The position numbers were made by a program, and so were the translations under genes. 64,000 nucleotides of DNA from Trichomonas vaginalis G3 (taxonomy: Eukaryota; Parabasalia; Trichomonadida; Trichomonadidae): the NCBI RefSeq assembly GCF_026262505.1, contig NC_067205.1:24461585-24525584 (forward strand). Direction: 5' to 3'. Positions 1 to 11,000 of the stretch are shown here, in pieces. The notes under the pieces are model-generated. The model was not told the origin of the DNA. It saw nothing but the letters and a program-made list of their open reading frames with translations, and did not search any database. Each line of letters starts with the position of its first letter. Positions within the stretch are counted from its first letter, which is position 1.

Positions 1-120
1 GTAAGTTCCAGGAACTATTTCTGACCTTCTAATGGCATTGTCGCATTCGTTATACCATTCGGAAACATTTCCATTCATGGCATCCAAAACTGTTGGCGTT
101 ATATTCTGAGCGGCGTACAT
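1..120 (-). CDS. Partial unknown protein, runs off window
   Basis: The minus strand is open from an ATG at 118-120 to the window edge, giving about 40 residues that start MYAAQNITPTVLDAMNG. The reading frame has a stop just upstream of this ATG, so the start is reasonable. I do not recognise the family. It lies downstream of, and in the same direction as, the 1058-residue gene, so the two probably belong to one unit. Base composition is less AT-rich than the Polinton genes further right. Confidence 0.35.
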   Translation of the reverse strand, partial: MYAAQNITPTVLDAMNGNVSEWYNECDNAIRRSEIVPGTY

Positions 121-362
121 TTCATATGGGTAAAAATATAGAATAGTTGGATTTATTTGTCATAATAGAACCCACTCGACCAAGCTTTACTTTCTTCCTG
201 ACTGAGTTTTTAACTCTTCTTTTTCCTTCATTGCCACTACTTTCACTAGATGAAGTTACTTCTTCACTACTTTCACTTTGTTCTACTCTTCTCTTCTTCT
301 TTGGTGTCGCTTTGGTAACTTGCCCTCTGCTTCAAGTTGTTGCATCTTTGCCTCATGTTCAC
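121..362 (-). other. Basic, Ser-rich coding-like stretch
   Basis: Between the two minus-strand genes there is a Lys/Arg- and Ser/Glu-rich reading frame (minus strand, roughly 130-330) with nuclear-localisation-like clusters such as PKKKRR. It has no clear start of its own. It could be the tail of the neighbouring gene or a small separate protein. I cannot decide from the sequence. Confidence 0.25.
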
Positions 363-3300
363 CTAGTATGTTGTAAATTTCCCATGTCCTTTTTGCCTTT
401 GGCTCTGGTCGCCCATCTCAGGTAACCTATATCCTAGAAAGATTTTGTCATAGTTTGTATTTGAGTCTTCGCGTATTGTTTGCATGACTCTTTCCTGAGT
501 TTCCGGTTCAAGCTCTTCAAACAGAGCTTGTCCATATGGAATAAGCTCGTTTCCAAATATATGTTTTTGTAGCCATTCTGGTTTTCTTTCCATGTTACCA
601 ATAATATCTTTTGTGAATGGGAAAGCTTTTACCCAATGTTTCAGTCTTGCGTCATTTATTTCTGTAGTTGGTTTTATTTTGTCAAGGAACATGTTTTTCA
701 ATACTAACATTTCATTTGGTACTGTCCATTTGAGTTTTCTTAAATATTCATCCCTTCTCAGTTCATTGTCTGCAAAGTAAGTTTTTATGACATTTTGTAA
801 ACTTTCGTTTGCAAGGTCATGTACAATAGGTTCTCTTCCTTCTATCTCCCTAACTTTCTTTCTAAACTCTTCACCAAATATACCATCTCTATGGTTCTGT
901 GTAGTTCTTTGAGATAAATGTTCTAGAACGTCAGGTGTTATATTTCCATCAGCCATGTTCATTTCATACTGGTCCAAAATATCTGCATGTTTCATATCTT
1001 TCAATGGCATTAAAGCCGCGCTGAAAATACCAGCTATATCTGGTTCACCATTCACTTCCATTGCGTCTACAACTTCTTGGAATTGTGGTTGTAAGTTTAT
1101 GAACCACCTATCCGGATTAGCTTTATGACCCCATCTCATTGTAGTTCCATAGTCTGCAGAAACAAAAGTAGGTTTGTTTCCATATTGGTTAGGTTCTGAA
1201 TGAACTTTAAACAATGTTTCATTTCTATATGTTTTGGTGAAATTTAACCTTTTATTTTCACCGAGTTCAGCCAAAGATTGAACGTTATATGGTCGTAAGT
1301 AAAAAGGATTGTTGTATTTGCGTACACTTTCTTTCAGTTCTTCCATTCTATGCTGAATATTTTCATCTGATGTTGGAGTCTTTTGTATGTCGGCGAACAT
1401 TTTTCGATATTCTTCTACTATGTCAGCCGAATTTTTCTTAGACTCTTGGAAAGATTCCATATTCTCCGCATACTCTTGTTGAGGGTCAAGATTTTTCGGC
1501 TGTTCCAAATCTTCATCTAGTTCTGTGAAGTTAGTTTCCAAAGGAGGGACTTGTTTGTTTCCTTCAGGCTCTTCTAGCTGTTGTTGCTGAACTATTTCTT
1601 CCATGTCTGGTTGTATCTGAACTTCTTCCTGTTGAGTTTCTTGTACCTCATCTGCTGGCATTTCATATATTCCGAGACCGTTTTTAACAAGTTCCCTATT
1701 TAAGTCATCCGCATTCATAACCCTTTCTTCTTTCGTTCCGTCTCTATTTTTTACGCGTTTCATGAAGATAGTTGAATTATCATTTATCTCTGACACCAAA
1801 TATCTCGGAGTAAATTCATCCATGTCATTTGGATGATATGCTATTAAATCATATCCCTTAGCGAGCTTGTATTTTCCAGGTTTGAAATTATATCCCATTT
1901 GGTGCTGAACCATAAAGCTAAATAGGTTCGGGTCAGTATTTCCTTCCTTGAACTTTCTAATAGCTTCTTTATATCTGTCACTAAAGTCAAGAGTATCTGG
2001 GTAACCATAATTTTCCTTAAGCATTTTTAAGAATTCTTGGTTTCCTTGTTCTCTACTTCTTTTATGTCCTTGCTCTGTTTGTGGTTGTTGCTGTGCAGTG
2101 TTTTGAACTGTTGGTTGTGGTGCAGTGTTTTGAACTGTTGGTTGTGGTGCAGTGTTTTGAACTGTTGGTTGTGGTGCAGTGTTTTGAACTGTTGGTTGTT
2201 GTGTTGGTTGTTGTGTTGGTTGTGGTGCAGTGTTTTGAACTGTTGGTTGTTGTGCAGTGTTTTGAACTGTTGGTTTTGGTGCATGCCTGTGTCTGTGTCC
2301 ATGTGACGATGTAAATGTTTTAGGTAGTCCTGGTGCAGGTGCTTCTCTTGGAGGGTTTGGTGGTATATAAGTTCCACCAGCTGGCACATATGTTCCATCT
2401 GCAGCATAATGTCCTACCTGACTTTTCGTTTTTAAGAAAGCATTTACTAGGTCTGTTTTGGTCTGTTGTAACTCTTTTTCTTGACTTTCCACAACAGTTG
2501 CTCTAACGGCGTCATAGGCACTTTGAACTGCCTGTCTCGTTGCTGCATCTGTTATTTTCGTCATATTTTGTGCTACTTCTCTTAACTCGTTGTCGAAACC
2601 TTCAGACTTCAGTTTCTTTCCAGATGAGAAGTCGTTCACTAGTTTCACCTTACTATGAAGAGCTTCGAAGGCGTTCTTAAAGTCAGCATTCATTAAAGCT
2701 TCATTTGAACTGTCTTCATCCGCTTGTATTTTTGTCCTTATTGACCCTATAAGTTGGGCTGCTTTAGCGTTGGCTTGGGCATCTAACCAGTCATTATTAG
2801 CTTTTATATATTCTGCGCTTTTCATTGCCTTTTGCATGGCTGCGTCGTTATTTTTACTTTCTTGTGCTAAGTTTTCATACTGTACGGTTTGGTTTTGCAA
2901 CTGTAAAAGTTTTTCTGCCTTTATATTTGCTTCAACTTCTTTTTTATACTCATCGCTATCCATATATGTCTTCAGGGCTTTTTGTTTTATCTCTTCATCT
3001 TTCAGTACTTTATATTGAGTAGTATGGTTTTTCAAATTTATAACATCTTGTTCCATTTTTGCTACTTCTGCTGCTTTTTCTGACACTTTTTTCGCATATT
3101 CCTCTGTACTTAGTTCTTTCAGTTGTTCTTCTTTCTTCTTTTTCTCTACGTTTAACTCATTGAGTTTCTTTGTGTGTCTGTCATATTCTAGTTTCTTTTC
3201 GTTTTCACTTATTTGTTTCTGTATGTCTATGTTTGACTTTTTGACATCTGTTATTTGATTTTTGAGTGAACTCAAATTCATTTGACTTTGAGGGTTATAA

Positions 3301-3539
3301 GCTGTTCCGTCTGCAGCTCCACCATAGCCTGCCATTTTCGCTAAAAGTGCCGCTCTTAAACCTCCACTCTGTGCACCAATAACTCGGTTTAAAAGCATAG
3401 GGTTGCTTGACATTTGTTGCAACATAGTGGGGTCATTCATAATTTGTTGTTGCAACTGTTGTTGTGGTGTCAGTTTTACTATTGGATGTTTTAATGCTCC
3501 CTTCCTCTTACGTATATTCTTACGTAGCTTACGTGGCAT
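363..3539 (-). CDS. Large Gln-rich coiled-coil protein, unknown
   Basis: An intact 1058-residue reading frame with an ATG start. Residues 1-22 are strongly basic (MPRKLRKNIRKRKG), followed by a Gln/Met-rich and Gly/Ala-rich patch, then a long charged coiled-coil region at about 90-390. At about 423-485 are six PTVQNTA units spaced by PQ, QQ or PTQQ. The second half is mixed alpha/beta and acidic, without a motif I know. The basic start, repeat block and coiled coil would fit a structural or DNA-associated protein, and its size and lack of a host-like family make a mobile-element or viral origin possible. The codon composition is more G+C-rich than the Polinton genes in this window, and it does not match any of their proteins. 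Function unknown. Confidence 0.6.
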   Translation of the reverse strand: MPRKLRKNIRKRKGALKHPIVKLTPQQQLQQQIMNDPTMLQQMSSNPMLLNRVIGAQSGGLRAALLAKMAGYGGAADGTAYNPQSQMNLSSLKNQITDVKKSNIDIQKQISENEKKLEYDRHTKKLNELNVEKKKKEEQLKELSTEEYAKKVSEKAAEVAKMEQDVINLKNHTTQYKVLKDEEIKQKALKTYMDSDEYKKEVEANIKAEKLLQLQNQTVQYENLAQESKNNDAAMQKAMKSAEYIKANNDWLDAQANAKAAQLIGSIRTKIQADEDSSNEALMNADFKNAFEALHSKVKLVNDFSSGKKLKSEGFDNELREVAQNMTKITDAATRQAVQSAYDAVRATVVESQEKELQQTKTDLVNAFLKTKSQVGHYAADGTYVPAGGTYIPPNPPREAPAPGLPKTFTSSHGHRHRHAPKPTVQNTAQQPTVQNTAPQPTQQPTQQPTVQNTAPQPTVQNTAPQPTVQNTAPQPTVQNTAQQQPQTEQGHKRSREQGNQEFLKMLKENYGYPDTLDFSDRYKEAIRKFKEGNTDPNLFSFMVQHQMGYNFKPGKYKLAKGYDLIAYHPNDMDEFTPRYLVSEINDNSTIFMKRVKNRDGTKEERVMNADDLNRELVKNGLGIYEMPADEVQETQQEEVQIQPDMEEIVQQQQLEEPEGNKQVPPLETNFTELDEDLEQPKNLDPQQEYAENMESFQESKKNSADIVEEYRKMFADIQKTPTSDENIQHRMEELKESVRKYNNPFYLRPYNVQSLAELGENKRLNFTKTYRNETLFKVHSEPNQYGNKPTFVSADYGTTMRWGHKANPDRWFINLQPQFQEVVDAMEVNGEPDIAGIFSAALMPLKDMKHADILDQYEMNMADGNITPDVLEHLSQRTTQNHRDGIFGEEFRKKVREIEGREPIVHDLANESLQNVIKTYFADNELRRDEYLRKLKWTVPNEMLVLKNMFLDKIKPTTEINDARLKHWVKAFPFTKDIIGNMERKPEWLQKHIFGNELIPYGQALFEELEPETQERVMQTIREDSNTNYDKIFLGYRLPEMGDQSQRQKGHGKFTTY
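2090..2275 (-). repeat. 27-bp in-frame tandem repeat (PTVQNTAPQ)
   Basis: Six copies of a unit encoding PTVQNTA plus a two-residue linker, interrupted once by two short PTQQ units. The repeat is nearly identical at DNA level, which suggests recent expansion by slippage or unequal exchange within the coding region. Confidence 0.85.
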
Positions 3540-3822
3540 TTTAAGTGAAGTTAAAAAGCGGTTTTTGACAGATGTTTATATGACACTATTTGTTCAGCAC
3601 AAAAAACTACTCGGTCAAAGTGTTGTCAGTTTTGTAAAATAACCGTCCTATCTCATTCTATAAGGGAGAAAAGGCTTCTCAAAGTATACTTCCGTGGAAC
3701 GCCTGTAACTTTTCCTGTAGCGACGATAGACCCTTATTTGTCCGGACAAAGTTATACTAAACATCTTCAGGGCTAGAGGGCACGAAGTGCCTGGAGGCCC
3801 CACTACCTTTTTTTTTATTGAT
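3540..3822. other. Gene-free stretch; possible end of a large element
   Basis: No reading frame of note. It holds a short perfect hairpin (GGCACGAAGTGCC, about 3779-3791). Read on the minus strand it begins GGTAGTGGGGCC at about 3806, which loosely resembles the AGTAGTAGGG tips of the two Polintons in this window. The poly-T after it and the start of the 677-bp repeat at 3823 mark a change of sequence type. The other end of such an element would lie outside the window. Confidence 0.25.
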
Positions 3823-4499
3823 TAATATAAATTTATTAATAAGAATAAACAATTTTTGTTTTTGAATTTATTCAATTTATAGCTTTACATATAGTTTCAA
3901 AATTGTACAACTATGATTATTTCAACAAAAAATATCTTACTTTTTCACTTCACTTTCACACTCACTTTTTCCGTAATTCAAATTTCAACATTATGTATTT
4001 TAATTCCTTATAGTATTTTTAACATAATTAATCAAATAATAATTGGAAGTTCTGAACTTACTTTTTCCGTAATTCAAAATCAAAAATATGAATAATATAT
4101 CTATTTATTATATACTAATGCTATTTTCAACTAGAAGTGAGGTACGGTAATCTTACGGATTCCCTAACTCAATTTTACGGAAAAAGTGCAGTAAACTACT
4201 CAATTTACGGAAAAAGTGTCGTAAACTATTGATGTGGCGGTAAAATCACGGTAATTCACGGAAAGCTATATGCGAAAATTTGAAATTATACAAAATCGAG
4301 CGAAACACTTTTAAATAGGTTGTTCTCGTATTTAAAATACTATTCCCAGATTTATTGTCGTCAGAATATTTCCAAATTTTTGCCGATTTACAAAAAATGA
4401 TTTACAAAGCATATTTTTTAATCTAAAAAATTCCTAAAAAAAGGAACCGGTGTGCGGAAACCTCGGTAAATTACCGCGGTTCCCGTTGGGACTGCCATA
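3823..4499 (+). repeat. 677-bp dispersed repeat, copy A
   Basis: This segment matches the reverse complement of 45358-46034 over its whole length with few differences. It has no obvious terminal inverted repeats and no convincing gene (a 60-residue frame at 3913-4095 is present in both copies but is low-complexity). It contains two imperfect tandem units of about 30 bp built around ACGGAAAAAGTG, plus many TTACGG/CCGTAA motifs, and ends in CGTTGGGACTGCCATA. Probably a non-autonomous mobile element or a fragment of a larger one. Confidence 0.8.
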
Positions 4500-5563
4500 G
4501 AATATTTGCATTCTAGCAGCAAAACCAAGAGCAAATTTTCAATTATATTTGTTTCAAAAATTTAAAAGGAAATATAGAGTATATTAATGATCACTAAACT
4601 ATCAAATTATAACATATATTAAAATTATTGAATTATTTTAATGAATAATGGTTAATGTAAAATATCGAGGTATCGAAATGAGATTACTTTAAAAGAAGTT
4701 AAGCTAAGGGTATATTTATTCATAGGAAAACAAAAAATGTAACATATTAGTACAAGATGATAGATAAATAGAAAAAATTTGTTAAATAACCGAGAGCTTA
4801 TCATGTATTTGTGTGTTGACATTTAAAAATAGTAGATTTAGCAAATCTGCTGTGAATTTTTGTTTGTTTCCTGTTCAGGAGTGTAGATCATAGAAAATTT
4901 GTCAATATCTTGTCAACAAGCTATGTAAATATCGTGAATAAGCTTAAAATAGTATAATACCTATGTGTTCTCTATCATTTTGCAATCTATGAATGCACAA
5001 GTAGGAAACCTGCCATTTCTGATTACAAAAATAACTTTTTCTCGAAAACGGCCCGATAAATTGGGCTTCATTTCAAAATATGTTAAAGTATAATAGTAAG
5101 CAAAGAATTCTGTTATATCTGTGGGCAATTTTATAGGTGAAAAGTATTAGATGTGAAATATTAAATTTTAACATACTACTTTCGAAGGTTAGATAATGAT
5201 CAAAGCGAGCCAAATGATGAATGGAATCAAAATTCCTTGAAAACAACGATAGTAATTTTTAATTGAAGATATGAGGAACTAAATCATAGCTAATTTTCAA
5301 ATAAAACAAATAATATAATTATTCTAGGACTCGTTCAATATGCCCCCTTAAATCTTTAGAATTATATTCATCTGAGAGGCTATTCAAATGAAAATAAGTA
5401 CCATAAGATTTTTTTAAAAAAATTGCGAAATAACGTATTTTTTGCTGGTCTTTTGTTTATTTGTTTATAATTTTCATTTCATTTTAAAGTTGTGAGCGAT
5501 TTAAGACTACCACATATTTTAAACCAAGGATTAGAGTTAGAACTTATAACATACCCAAAGATT
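4500..5563. other. AT-rich intergenic DNA
   Basis: No gene, RNA or repeat that I can support. One copy of the motif AACGATAGTAA occurs at 5245-5255; the same motif occurs twice upstream of the SAPS-like gene. Confidence 0.5.
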
Positions 5564-6475
5564 ATGGGAATCCAAAAGAGTTTTTCAGAATATTATGGCG
5601 AGACTGAGTTCACAGATAAAACCAAAAACGAAACTATATCTGAAAAAGGCAACTATTACATTCACAATGCAATATTTTCTTTCCATTATCAAAAAGCGGC
5701 GATTTACCTTATTACAGACAACAAAGTATTAATAGAAACATGCACATTTTACAATAACAGCTCCAAATATTATGGTGGATCATTCTTTATCGAAAACTCT
5801 GAATGTGTCTTAATTCATCTTTGTATATTACTTTCAAATAACACAAATTTTGGATGTGGATATTGTATTAAATCATATTCTAAACCTAACTACAAAAGTT
5901 ATGCGTTTGAATGTTCAGTTTCGCAATGCAGTGGAGAAGGTGCTCCACTTTATCATACAGGTGGAGATATCCAAGTGAGTAATATGAATACATCTAATCA
6001 TAGAATTACTAAATATGCTGCATATTCAATAGTGAGTTCAAAAGGAGTAGGAATTATTAATTTCACAACAGCCTCAAATGCATCATCAATAAAAAATGGT
6101 GCAATTTGTAATGGTGATGGATTAAATATTACAAGAACTAATTATTTAAATAATGAATATAACGGAAGTTATAATGCAATAATTTATGTTGATACAGTAT
6201 TTTATTCAAACTGTTCATTCATAGGAAATAAAGGAAACTATTTATTTGATAAAAAACCAAAAGCTGTTGAAAATTGTTACTTTAATGATAACAATGTCAC
6301 TCAAATTGTAAGAAGTTATCAAATTACTTATGAATCAATCCAACCATTAGATTCATTAATAATTCATTATACAACAGATAAATGTTCTGTTACATATTTT
6401 TATCCTCAAAAACAAACAAATATTGGAGGAGTTATGTCATTAAAGAGCCTAAAAATATTGAATCGAAGACGTTAA
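5564..6475 (+). CDS. Surface/beta-helix-like trichomonad protein
   Basis: About 303 residues from the first in-frame ATG at 5564; the frame is open further up to 5492, but only through a non-ATG codon. The sequence is rich in Asn, Ser, Tyr, Ile and Cys, with short repeating turns of the type 'C.F.NN...GG..' and 'N.SFIGNKGNYLF', typical of right-handed parallel beta-helix proteins. Trichomonads have large families of such putative surface proteins. No signal peptide or membrane segment is visible, so the 5' and 3' ends may be missing relative to full-length family members. A broken relative lies 600 bp away in the opposite direction (7074-7849), suggesting an inverted local duplication. Function is inferred only from composition and pattern. 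Confidence 0.5.
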   Translation: MGIQKSFSEYYGETEFTDKTKNETISEKGNYYIHNAIFSFHYQKAAIYLITDNKVLIETCTFYNNSSKYYGGSFFIENSECVLIHLCILLSNNTNFGCGYCIKSYSKPNYKSYAFECSVSQCSGEGAPLYHTGGDIQVSNMNTSNHRITKYAAYSIVSSKGVGIINFTTASNASSIKNGAICNGDGLNITRTNYLNNEYNGSYNAIIYVDTVFYSNCSFIGNKGNYLFDKKPKAVENCYFNDNNVTQIVRSYQITYESIQPLDSLIIHYTTDKCSVTYFYPQKQTNIGGVMSLKSLKILNRRR

Positions 6476-7073
6476 ACATATATAAAAATTAATTGCATGG
6501 AGTAGTTTTCAATTTTTGTCGCTAATTCATAAATTTTTATATATAAATTACTTTGTTTTATTAATGTTCCCGTTCCACACCATGAATTTTCAAATATGCT
6601 GAACTAGGAAGGCAATATGGAATAATATACTATTATAAAAGTACCTTATACTCGTATTCTCCATCATTACTTGTTTTTGATGGTTTTATTTTAGTATTCT
6701 GTATCATTATAACGCTGTATTCCAATTCTGAATTGACTTTTTAGTTCGTCTTATTCCTTTCTCACGTCAAATTCAAAATTAAATAAGGTTCTGTTCTACT
6801 CTGGATTGATCCTCACCTAGTTTTTGTCACGCAGCTTAGTTGTTTGATGATCTTTTGTCGCATGACTTGAACAAATCTTGTCTCGAAAGAAGGAATTCTG
6901 GTTTAACACTGCCTAAAAGAGCTCCCATTGATTTCAAGTTTGTCAACAATATCTTGATTGATTCAATTACCAGATTGAATTTATTTCTTGCTGTTTTTTG
7001 TTTTCATAGTAATTAAAAAGAATATTCGTGATTGCTGATAGGAAATTGGCATTTATAATTTTGGTTGCGTTTA
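6476..7073. other. Intergenic DNA with a copied gene fragment
   Basis: No complete gene. The middle (6837-6966) is a copy of an internal piece of the CFAP47-like gene (listed separately). The rest is AT-rich without features I can name. Confidence 0.5.
6837..6966 (-). pseudogene. Copied fragment of the CFAP47-like gene
   Basis: About 130 bp match 12186-12315, an internal part of the CFAP47-like coding region, in the same orientation with about five differences including a one-base deletion. Neither side of the match continues into gene sequence, so this is an isolated fragment some 5 kb from its source, not a second gene. Confidence 0.85.
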
Positions 7074-7849
7074 TTAGATGAGAGATGATAAATGCATTGC
7101 TTCACAAAATGATGTATTATATGCGCCCATGGCCACAAATTTGATAGCTTCTATCAAGAATTTGTCTTCTTCTTCGAATGATCTTTGTTCAAGGTATGTA
7201 TCAGGACATTTATCCATTGCATAATGAGATAAATATGAATCAAATGGTTCACCCGGATCAATATAAACATTATTATCACTTGAAATTCTCTTGATGTCGT
7301 TATCTTTAAAGTAACAATGAATAATATATGGTTTATCTGAAAACAAAAAGTTCCCTTTATTTCTGATGAATGAACAATTTGAAAATGTGACTGTGCCAGA
7401 ATTGAGTATTAGTCCATTAATGCTTCCTGTATATGAATTATATAAATAATTGCATTTTATAATATTAATTGTATTTTGAGAATTGAATATTCCGCCTTGT
7501 TCTGTAGATGATGTGTTTGATGCTGTTGTGAAATTAATAATTCCTGTTTCTGTTGGTGATTGAATTCCATATGCTGCACACCTTGTAGTAACATGATTCG
7601 ATGTATTCATATTACATGTTTCAAGTAAGACTTTGCTGTTAGAACTAAGAGAAATGGCGCGATTTTGAAAGTGGAAAGAAAAGACTGAATGATGAATGTA
7701 ATAGTTGCCGGTGCCTGATATGGTTTCGTTTTTTGTACTTTCTTTAAAAGTATTGGAATCATAATAATCGGAAAAACTACTTTCAAGTAGCAAATAACTT
7801 TGAAGTTCAATTTCTTTTGATGAAAAAGTAGTTCTGAGTATTGTTTCAT
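7074..7849 (-). pseudogene. Broken relative of the beta-helix-like gene
   Basis: The minus strand encodes a protein clearly related to the gene at 5564-6475: both share FxxYY, TKNETIS, GNYYIH and the block NMNTSNH...AAY. An ATG-started beginning is in one frame (from 7849) and the main body (to 7074) in another, so a frameshift separates them, and about 65 residues present in the neighbour are missing from the middle. The last 40 residues differ from the neighbour. This is best read as a decayed family member produced by inverted duplication. Confidence 0.55.
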
Positions 7850-8060
7850 GGTAAAGTAAATAATTCTATTGTTTAATATGATTTTGATTTGAAATAAGGA
7901 TCAAATTGTTTTAGTTTTTTCGTCAAATTTATGATATTTTAAAAAATTGACATTTAAAATTGTATGAAAAATAATTTATAAATAAAATGAATAAACAATA
8001 AAAAAAATTTAAAACATAACAAAATAAATAAATTAGTAAATAAAATAAATGAGAGAAAAA
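7850..8060. other. AT-rich spacer downstream of the CFAP47-like gene
   Basis: Short A/T-only runs with poly-A and AATAAA-like strings on both strands; no gene. The minus-strand gene ends at 8061, so its 3' processing signal must lie here, but the composition makes it impossible to single one out. Confidence 0.4.
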
Positions 8061-11000
8061 TTATTTCCGACTGTTGAGATATGGTTTCTTAAGTTTAGTG
8101 GTTGACTTGCGTTTGGATGGACTATCTAATGGAGCAACAATTGGAGCTAATGATGATTGAGCAACAACTGGAGGAACGTAGTCCGGCATTTTACCAACAA
8201 CATCATAAATGTATTGTGAATCAATCATGTCAATAACAAACATGCCTTTAAGAAGTTTACCGTATGTCTTAGGACTGAATGTGATCTCAACCGGTAAATA
8301 TTGACTGCCTGGAATAGCTAAACCATGTGAAGGAGAAACTGAGAATTCACTAGCACTGCCAGTGGCAAAATATGCATGGAATGGTTTCTGACTGTGGATT
8401 TCAGATGGTGTTTCAACATGTGAAATACCAACTTTGTTCAAAAGTGATTCAATAGTGATAGTATCGATCGGTTTACCGATCTCACTAATCAAGTCAAGAC
8501 GGAACTGCCATTCTTGACCAAGTGTGTTTTTCACTGTAGAAACAACGGTAGTAACAATAGGACGCATGGGACTGAAATGTGCTTCAACAATAAGATCGGT
8601 GCCGGTGTCATTGTGTTGCGCTTCAACAATAGTCAATGATAATTGACTAGAAATGAATTCCGCGTTTTGTGGAATACTTGTACGGATGTCGTATTCGTGT
8701 GGTTGAAGGGATTCAGTCTCACCAACTAATGTGAATGTAAGGTGTTCATCGATACTTTCCATAGACTTAGTCTTAAGAACTTTAGATTCGTTAGCATCAC
8801 TTGCAAGTGAATTACCAATGATAGGATAGACCCACCGGATGCCGGGGGTGCTGTCTAAATCCGGAAGTTGGCTCCGTGCTGGACCAAGAGAAACAATGAT
8901 GATAGATGCTTGGAATTGGCCAAGTTCTTTGGGAGTGAATGTGAAGGGAATCTGGAATTCTTCGCCAAAGGTGTTAAGTGTAAAAACTTTCTTCTTAACT
9001 AAAAATGAGAAACTATCGCTACTACTTGTCATGGTAACTGAAAACCGTGATGGGAATGAGAATGGATTAGAAAATAGGATCAATGCACTGTTAGTCTGTG
9101 AAACAACACTAGAAATGATAGTAGGACTAAGTGGTTGTGGAGGTTTACCAATACCAGAAACGATGTATGAGAATGTGCCAATCTCGTTAGAAATGAATGA
9201 AATAGTGGATGATTCTTTAGTACCAATGACAGATGGAATGTAGCGGACTTCAATTCGCTTAGATTCACCGGCTTGCAAAAGAATCATACGCTTGCAAAGA
9301 ACATCGAAAATATTAGGACTCTCGTTCTCAAGACGGAAATTGATAGATTTGTCGGTAGGATTTTCAAGAGCAATGAATGTGCGGTCGAATTTACCAATGG
9401 GAGCTGAAAGTGGTGCTAAAACGGATGGAGATGGTTCACTAGCAATGATGTTGATGTTGTACCAGAACTCACCACCGCTCTCTGAGTAGAAATAGATGGA
9501 TGAGATCTTGTTGCATGACTTAAGAGGAGTAACTGTAACTTGGTAGTTGATTTGACCATGTGACGGAACTAAAAATTCATGAACACCGGAAATGTCACTG
9601 TCTTGGTATGTAACATTGAATGTAACGGAGAAGTCGTTTGGATTGTTGATAGGAATCTGAACACTAACACTCTGACGAGCAACCGTGTTCACATTAAGTT
9701 GTTGTTCAACTGCGGGTGCTGAAACATGAATTTCAACAACATACCAAATGTGATTTTGTGATACCGAATCAATGAATTTGATCATGCCGGCACAAATACC
9801 ACTTCGACTCGCTGAGATTTCAAATTCAAAATCGGTTGGACCACTAGCATTTGGTGTAATCTGTTTATCAAATGTGATAATTGGAATGTCACTTGTAACT
9901 TTGATAGGATTCATTGTGAATTTAGGAATTTGGATTTTGTGTTTCATAGGAATGCGTGCTTGGCAATGAACAACGATTTTGTCTTCGGCGGGTGGTTCTT
10001 CAACAACTGCACTAACTTTGTATAAAACACTTGATTCTTTACTGAGATTTTGAACTAAAAGATCACAACTGAATGTACCAACTTTGCTTGGATTGAACTG
10101 GATTTGGATTTGTTGTGTAGTACCACCTTTGACGGTGAAACGTGGTGTTGTTTGGAATCCTTGATCACCAGTGATACTAGTCTTGAATGTCCAGTTATCG
10201 TTGGATGGATTTGTGAATGGAATGTCTTGTTTAACACTCTTACCGGTAGTCGTTTGGAATTCAATAGAAAATTCGTGTGTAGTTTGAAGAGAAATGCCTT
10301 TGATGTTGAAGACACGAACATCATTTTCAGAAAGCAAAACAACTTTGCATGGATATTCGCCTGCTTTAGTTGGTTTGAATGTGATGGACAAACTGTTTGA
10401 ATTTTGAATATTCTTAGAGTTGTTGCTTCGCTCCGTTTGAACTTGGTTAGATTTACAAAGTGTAAATTCGTTGCTAAGCTCATAATATTGTGGTGATGAT
10501 GATAAAACAATGAATTTCTTACTTTGGAAACTACTCTTGTATATGTTCTCTAAGTCATGTTGACGACGATTCACTTCGTCTTTGATACGTGAATCTTTGT
10601 TTCCGTTCAAGATAGAAAGATGACGTTCAATAGAGAATGCAAGTGAATTGAACAGTGATGGATTAATGATATCAATTGGTAAATTTTGTGTGATCTTCTT
10701 GCCGGCTTCGACTTTGTATTTACCAACAATATCAACAGCAGCTGGAAGTTTGCAGTTACCAAGGATTTCAACAACAAATTCGCCTTTCTGATCATCAATG
10801 AAAAGAACTAAACATCGATATGTACCAACTTTGATTGGATTGAAATCAACTTCCAAATTAAATTCTGTTTTGTTATTGCTGAATTCAACTTGGTTCTTGT
10901 TAAGAATGAATGTTTTGTGGTTCTTGATGATGTTATCGATGTTCTTCTCTTTAGAATAGTCGAAGTATTCATCTGAGTTATCAAATGGATTTTGAACAAA

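Noticed and set aside
2027-2407. Long frames on both strands over the PTVQNTA repeat
   Set aside because: They are shadows of the in-frame 27-bp repeat; periodic DNA keeps other frames open too.
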